A stretch of DNA of 64,000 nt from Nipponacmea schrenckii (lineage: Eukaryota; Mollusca; Gastropoda; Lottiidae), in the NCBI GenBank assembly GCA_030562195.1, contig JAUJPP010000012.1, positions 1,178,001-1,242,000 of the forward strand. The letters run 5' to 3'. The notes beneath the pieces are model-generated. The model searched no databases and was not told where the DNA came from. It saw only the letters and a program-made list of their open reading frames with translations. This document shows positions 62,101 through 64,000 of the stretch, in pieces (within the stretch, counting starts at the first letter, position 1; each line of letters starts with the position of its first letter). Position numbers and translations under genes: made by a program.

Positions 62101-64000
62101 CAATCACTAAAAAAATATATTTTAAATTAAATCAGCCACCTTATTGTCAAAAACTTTAGTGTGTAGGTCAAGATACTAAGACAAAAAATTGAATATCACT
62201 AGTACCTGTTTGTTTAAGACAACAGTAACCATTGGTATAATATCCACCGCGAGCTGTATATACACGTCCATAATCACACTCATAACCACTGGGACAGCCA
62301 TACTCATTATTACACTGTACATAGCTCTTACCGTTACCAAGAGGACTGCCTATTCCAGATGAACATACAGTGTTAGGATTTTGATAACCTGAAAATAAGG
62401 TAAATAAATTTAAGTTATATTTCTACTGCTCTGTGACCTACAAAAAATTTAACTTAAAAGCTACGTAGATTTTTTAGAAATACAGTAGTCTGACTGGATA
62501 ATATTTGTGATAAGTGAACCACAAAAATCATCTTAAGTTAATATTTCAAGGACACTGGACCTTATAGATCAGTTAACTTAAACTCTCTGAAGACAGCTGG
62601 ATTGCTATCAGGGTTTAGGTAATAGTGGTGAAAGTTGAAACCAGGTCAATTTTAAGAGCACTGGCTCTGGACAGCTTGAGGAGTTCTTATGTTGAGAAGG
62701 TTTCCTAATTGCCAAGAAGACAAAAATCAATCTCACTATATGAAAAAGTGATTCTACCAATTTTAGTGCCATAAAGACTAATTTTACCCAGCTTTAAAGG
62801 GCAGGGCTTATGTTTCTATTATCTGTATAACCAAAGAAAGCCAGATCAATTTTTGAAATAATTTCTTGAAACAAGACTTTTACCTGTACATTTTGGTTCT
62901 TGATCAGGTTTGAACTCTGAACCCATGAATTTGTGGCCTCTTTCATTGACACAGTAACAATCTTTAGTTTTATTACTAAACAAGTACTGATCACACTGGT
63001 AGTTTCTATAGGAACCATCGGTCATGTGACATTTTGGCAAGGTGAAGGTCATGTTGGTGCGACCTTGAAGTTGAGGTAATTGTAAACCTCTAATGAAGGT
63101 GACTATTTCGTTGTATCCTGGTTCAACTGGTTTTCTGTGAGTCACGTTATAAAGTATGGAGGATAATTTTTCTCTCTGTTCACATCCAGTCATCTTTCTT
63201 CTCTCTGAAAATCAAATTCCTCAGAATAATCAAAATAATCCCACTACACTTAGTTTTGTAGTGGTGAAAATGAGATTGGTTTCATTTGTATCTGACCAAT
63301 CAGATAGTGGTTGCAAGGGTCAAGTAAACAAAACATAACAAAAATACAATATTTACCACTGAATGGCTTTTTACAAAGTAGACCAGATCTTTCACTACAG
63401 GCACAAAGATTTCCATTTTCCCAATCACCAATACACTTAGCATTCCTATCCTCACTCTGACAAACTTTGGCTTGATATCGGCATATATTAGGCATAACTA
63501 AATGACCTGAAATAACAAATTTCATATATTTACCTAGTATATAAATTATATAACTTCAATACAGAAGGAGCACCATTCCAGTTTCAAAGTTCTTATCTAT
63601 CAGTTGAATACCTGATGCTATGGGCCCTCTTAACCCTGTGGCCTTAACTTAACAACTTCATCTTTTCATATAGAGAAGGGGCTACAGAATTATAAAGTGG
63701 AGCCAATAAACAATATTTTCCCTACATAATATGATAACAAATAAGACAGCCAGGGTTTCCCTTGTCTTCACATCAAAACCCACATCCCTACCCAATCTAA
63801 CCCACAAATGATATTCTACATAAGACAGTTGATTTCAAATAATATTGCAAAATAAATGTTTTGAATCAATTTTTTACCTGATTGTTTAGGAACAGGTTGT
63901 CTACAAACATGTCCAGCACCATTGCTACAGCATTTCTCACTACCTGGACATTCATAATCATTGGAACACAATTCCACTGCCATTCCAAATGTACCATTTT
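43456..64000 (-). CDS. Mosaic type I membrane protein: WAP/Kunitz/thyroglobulin/Lustrin/FN3/SEA (5' end outside window)
   Basis: Thirty-two coding exons run from 64000 down to the stop at 43458-43456; they total 4928 nt (about 1641 residues) and all phases agree. Most modules are single exons bounded by phase 1 introns, the classic exon-shuffling pattern. Order: WAP (partial), Cys-rich, Tg1, Lustrin-like, Kunitz, WAP, Cys-rich, Kunitz, WAP, Tg1, FN3 x3, Cys-rich, orphan module, Kunitz, Cys-rich plus Tg1, Cys-rich, Cys-rich, Tg1, SEA, transmembrane helix, tail. Kunitz, WAP and Tg1 modules are protease-inhibitor folds; the FN3 modules and SEA domain suggest adhesion or a shed ectodomain. Papilin and lustrin-type proteins share parts, but I know no vertebrate protein with this full order. 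Function as a membrane-anchored protease-inhibitor array is inferred. Confidence 0.85.
43672..43717 (-). mobile_element. 46-bp 5'-truncated SINE with 14-bp target duplication
   Basis: The sequence is only the last 46 bp of the 6345-type SINE (ATGAATGGAGTTTTACGTCC). ATCCACTTACCAAA flanks it at 43658-43671 and 43718-43731. Confidence 0.8.
44195..44400 (-). mobile_element. Diverged copy of the tRNA-derived SINE
   Basis: The reverse complement contains TTTCCCCATGTCA, CATGGAAAAAGCATCTAGTA and ACAATAAACTGAGTCCCC, matching the middle of the SINE at 6345. The GAGGATCT block near the 3' side is locally duplicated. Confidence 0.7.
44583..44813 (-). CDS. Mosaic protein exon: stalk and transmembrane helix
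   Basis: An acidic Thr/Pro-rich stalk ([17 protein letters not shown]) precedes [20 protein letters not shown] plus AIVVW, a single hydrophobic helix. The next exon starts [11 protein letters not shown], a cysteine-containing (palmitoylatable) basic stop-transfer, giving type I topology. Confidence 0.9.
45309..46754 (-). CDS. Mosaic protein exons: SEA domain
   Basis: Exons 46667-46754, 46384-46441 and 45309-45410 encode [40 protein letters not shown] and [18 protein letters not shown]. The beta-helix-beta order and the GSVIVET strand match SEA domains, which sit next to the membrane in mucins and often self-cleave at G-SVVV. The GSVIV here fits the cleavage motif, so shedding is plausible. 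The 30-bp minisatellite lies in the intron between the last two. Confidence 0.85.
45490..46325. repeat. 30-bp minisatellite in the SEA intron
   Basis: About 27 copies of AAAAATAGATAAACATGTTG plus ATGATATGTT, with GTTCATG and GAGTAGTC variants. The period is a multiple of three, so both strands show long accidental open frames. Confidence 0.95.
47711..47920 (-). CDS. Mosaic protein exon: thyroglobulin type-1 domain
   Basis: [37 protein letters not shown] and [12 protein letters not shown] with a final DTC. It is the last extracellular module before SEA. Confidence 0.88.
48284..48454 (-). CDS. Mosaic protein exon: Cys-rich module, third copy
   Basis: [38 protein letters not shown] and ITDC. 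Same plan as 53503 and 49422, but CTC replaces CGGC. Confidence 0.8.
48529..48603 (-). mobile_element. 75-bp 5'-truncated SINE copy
   Basis: It has the same tail (AATGGAGTTTTACGTCCAAC) and is flanked by TAAGAGGTA at 48520-48528 and 48604-48612. Confidence 0.75.
48888..48935 (-). CDS. Mosaic protein 48-bp micro-exon
   Basis: It encodes [17 protein letters not shown] with split codons, phase 1 on both sides. Two cysteines suggest a small loop or a module remnant. Confidence 0.65.
49422..49580 (-). CDS. Mosaic protein exon: Cys-rich module, second copy
   Basis: [38 protein letters not shown] and VACGS (quoted in part). It is homologous to the exon at 53503. Confidence 0.8.
49882..49914 (-). 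CDS. Mosaic protein 33-bp micro-exon
   Basis: It encodes [12 protein letters not shown] with split codons, phase 1 on both sides, so it could be skipped without shifting the frame. Confidence 0.65.
50386..51050 (-). CDS. Mosaic protein exons: Cys-rich lead-in and thyroglobulin type-1 domain
   Basis: Exon 50960-51050 encodes [25 protein letters not shown]. Exon 50386-50553 encodes [28 protein letters not shown] and LTC, the core of a Tg1 domain. The acceptor of the first exon (CTAG|GAAATTC) is the seed of the 40-bp minisatellite. Confidence 0.85.
51051..51895. repeat. 40-bp minisatellite duplicating a splice acceptor of the mosaic gene
   Basis: About 18 good and several decayed copies of ACAGAGAATTTCCTAGGTCA plus CAGAGACAAATAACATTAGT lie directly 5' of exon 50960-51050 in gene orientation. 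On the minus strand each unit reads CTAG|GAAATTCTCTGTACTAAT, nearly the exon start (CTAG|GAAATTCCCTGTGCTAAT). Confidence 0.95.
52090..52124 (-). CDS. Mosaic protein 35-bp micro-exon
   Basis: It encodes [12 protein letters not shown] with the preceding split codon, and changes phase from 1 to 0. The flanks are TTAG and GTGAGT-like, and phases only balance if it is included. Confidence 0.65.
52176..52246 (+). pseudogene. tRNA-like sequence, degenerate
   Basis: It holds AAATAGCTCAGTCGGTAGCA, a good A-box, and ATGGATTCAATC, a weakened B-box, about 36 bases apart. It is probably a tRNA relic or SINE head in an intron; the arms do not pair well. Confidence 0.45.
52418..52591 (-). CDS. Mosaic protein exon: canonical Kunitz domain, P1 Arg
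   Basis: [31 protein letters not shown] and EECYKRC. P1 is Arg. It is closely similar to the Kunitz exon at 59216 (shared PRWYFN), so the two probably arose by duplication. Confidence 0.93.
53082..53228 (-). CDS. Mosaic protein exon: orphan 49-residue segment
   Basis: [19 protein letters not shown] and [17 protein letters not shown] with a single Cys. It looks like the first third of a thyroglobulin type-1 domain whose remaining part is missing, as the next exon is Kunitz. Phase 1 on both sides, so it stays in frame. Confidence 0.7.
53503..53661 (-). CDS. Mosaic protein exon: Cys-rich module with GGCxVxFYD
   Basis: [40 protein letters not shown] and VVNC (quoted in part). The same plan recurs in 49422-49580 and 48284-48454 and is common in invertebrate extracellular proteins, usually written CPAHPDAVC...YCGGC. 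I do not know an agreed name. Confidence 0.8.
53771..54220. mobile_element. MITE with CTGTAAGGCTA-type ends, copy 1
   Basis: The ends CTGAAAGGCTAGAAATTAA and AATAATTTCTAGCCTTACAG are inverted, with TA on both sides. The last 18 bp are repeated at 54221-54238. Inside is AAATTAATGCGACATGGGGT, in part duplicated. Confidence 0.75.
54678..56873 (-). CDS. Mosaic protein exons: three fibronectin type III domains
   Basis: Exons 56509-56873, 55894-56132, 55454-55578 and 54678-54939 encode three FN3 folds. Typical strands are [73 protein letters not shown] and [11 protein letters not shown]. Domains 2 and 3 are each split by a phase 0 intron after the second or third strand. A Thr/Ser/Asn-rich linker with N-glycosylation sites follows ([12 protein letters not shown]). 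Confidence 0.88.
55030..55375. repeat. Degenerate AGTCTTAGCTCAAT minisatellite
   Basis: About 22 irregular units of 14-17 bp (AATAGTCTTAGCTTG and variants) lie in the intron within the third FN3 domain. Confidence 0.85.
57232..57847 (-). CDS. Mosaic protein exons: thyroglobulin type-1 domain split over two exons
   Basis: Exons 57751-57847 and 57232-57377 (phase 2 between) encode [41 protein letters not shown] and AQCGF. CWCV is canonical. Confidence 0.88.
57904..58321. mobile_element. MITE with CTGTAAGGCTA-type ends, copy 2
   Basis: The 418-bp element starts CTGTAAGGCTAGAAATTAA and ends AATTTGTAGCCTTACAG, with TA at 57902-57903 and 58322-58323. The TA target suggests Tc1/mariner mobilisation. 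It shares its interior with 53771-54220. Confidence 0.8.
58585..58728 (-). CDS. Mosaic protein exon: WAP domain
   Basis: [35 protein letters not shown] and KHC complete the eight-cysteine WAP core. Confidence 0.85.
59216..59392 (-). CDS. Mosaic protein exon: canonical Kunitz domain, P1 Lys
   Basis: [14 protein letters not shown] and [16 protein letters not shown] with EECCNSC give the complete Kunitz/BPTI signature. P1 is Lys in GPCKA, as in bovine trypsin inhibitor, so trypsin-like proteases are the expected target. Confidence 0.93.
59690..59790 (-). repeat. tRNA-like SINE head, diverged
   Basis: On the minus strand CTGTAGCACAGTGGTTAGAG resembles a tRNA A-box region and is followed by a GAGTTCTAATC, B-box-like. 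It lies in an intron. Confidence 0.4.
59954..60094 (-). CDS. Mosaic protein exon: Cys-rich module with CPSGYYC and final CC
   Basis: [39 protein letters not shown]. It resembles half of a Lustrin-like or EB-type module; the family is uncertain. Confidence 0.75.
60190..61130. repeat. 72-bp minisatellite
   Basis: About 12 copies of a 72-bp unit (CTCTGGGTTATATTCTGGTG, AGTTTTCAATGTTATACTAT, TGTCACCTACAGAATCACCA, AATATCACCAAT). The period is 24 codons, so long open frames on both strands are by-products. On the minus strand each unit holds CTGTAG|GTGACA, an acceptor and donor back to back. Confidence 0.95.
61164..61307 (-). CDS. Mosaic protein exon: WAP domain
   Basis: Complete WAP core: [32 protein letters not shown] and ETSCAKKC. 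Donor GTCAGT, phase 1. Confidence 0.85.
61535..61726 (-). CDS. Mosaic protein exon: divergent Kunitz domain
   Basis: Six cysteines in Kunitz spacing ([22 protein letters not shown], then [15 protein letters not shown], ending LEECDNHC, each quoted in part). The residue after the second Cys, the P1 site, is Arg. The usual YGGC is replaced by SSKCG. Confidence 0.8.
62206..62388 (-). CDS. Mosaic protein exon: Lustrin-like cysteine-rich module
   Basis: The pattern [32 protein letters not shown] and NGYCCLK fits the Lustrin cysteine-rich repeat first seen in molluscan nacre proteins. Confidence 0.75.
62884..63204 (-). CDS. Mosaic protein exon: thyroglobulin type-1 domain
   Basis: The exon has [13 protein letters not shown] at the start, then [17 protein letters not shown] and [12 protein letters not shown], with a final PKC. 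CYCV replaces the usual CWCV. The linker between the first two cysteines is long. Tg1 domains often inhibit cysteine or metalloproteases. Confidence 0.85.
63357..63506 (-). CDS. Mosaic protein exon: small Cys-rich module
   Basis: Fifty residues with seven cysteines ([33 protein letters not shown]), phase 1 on both sides. The fold is not recognised. Confidence 0.75.
63878..64000 (-). CDS. Mosaic protein exon: WAP domain, C-terminal half
   Basis: The sequence [20 protein letters not shown] is the central CC pair and last cysteines of a WAP four-disulfide core. The exon continues beyond the window and ends TCA G|GT in phase 1. Confidence 0.8.

Overview
The window is eukaryotic nuclear DNA from an invertebrate, most likely a lophotrochozoan and probably a mollusc. 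It has intron-rich genes with GT-AG introns, AT-rich non-coding DNA, a Lustrin-type cysteine-rich module, tRNA-derived SINEs with an (ATTTC)n tail, Polinton (Maverick) genes and long minisatellites. The species is inferred; nothing in the window names it. One run of exactly 500 N (8091-8590) is an assembly gap.

Bases 1-14600 are a graveyard of nested mobile DNA. A LINE RNase H end (364-1128, minus) is followed by a partial Polinton (about 2101-4337, resuming 7633-8090): a small ORF, a parvovirus-like PLA2 domain, a frameshifted integrase, an adenain-like protease and a coiled-coil fibre-like protein. The fibre gene is split by DNA transposon 1 (4338-7628; terminal inverted repeats, AATT duplication), which itself carries a SINE with a perfect 13-bp duplication. 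After the gap, a minus-strand Gypsy retrotransposon (8591-14195) is split by the related DNA transposon 2 (10106-13858; inverted repeats, CGTCG duplication). Both transposons encode the same little-studied family of long proteins with an RNase H-like acidic signature. A LINE endonuclease relic follows.

Bases 15000-22166 are a 43-bp satellite array with higher-order duplications, interrupted by an 830-bp insert.

Bases 23786-34903 hold a complete FBXO38 orthologue on the plus strand: 12 coding exons, 3810 nt, 1269 residues, all phases consistent. Its tenth intron ends in about 23 copies of an 84-bp repeat that duplicates the 3' splice site and start of the next exon. A convergent intronless C2H2 zinc-finger gene lies at 35225-36082.

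Bases 36100-43450 are repeats: a non-autonomous hAT element with an 8-bp target duplication, a diffuse repeat family with GACA/GACG tracts and TATACGCCCAC palindromes, and a 108-bp near-perfect palindrome.

Bases 43456-64000 hold the 3' part (32 exons, about 1641 residues) of one minus-strand gene for a mosaic type I membrane protein: WAP, Kunitz, thyroglobulin type-1, Lustrin-like, other cysteine-rich and FN3 modules, then a SEA domain, one transmembrane helix and a short cytoplasmic tail. Its introns carry four minisatellites, two related MITEs and truncated SINEs. One 40-bp minisatellite again duplicates a 3' splice site and exon start, the same architecture as in FBXO38.
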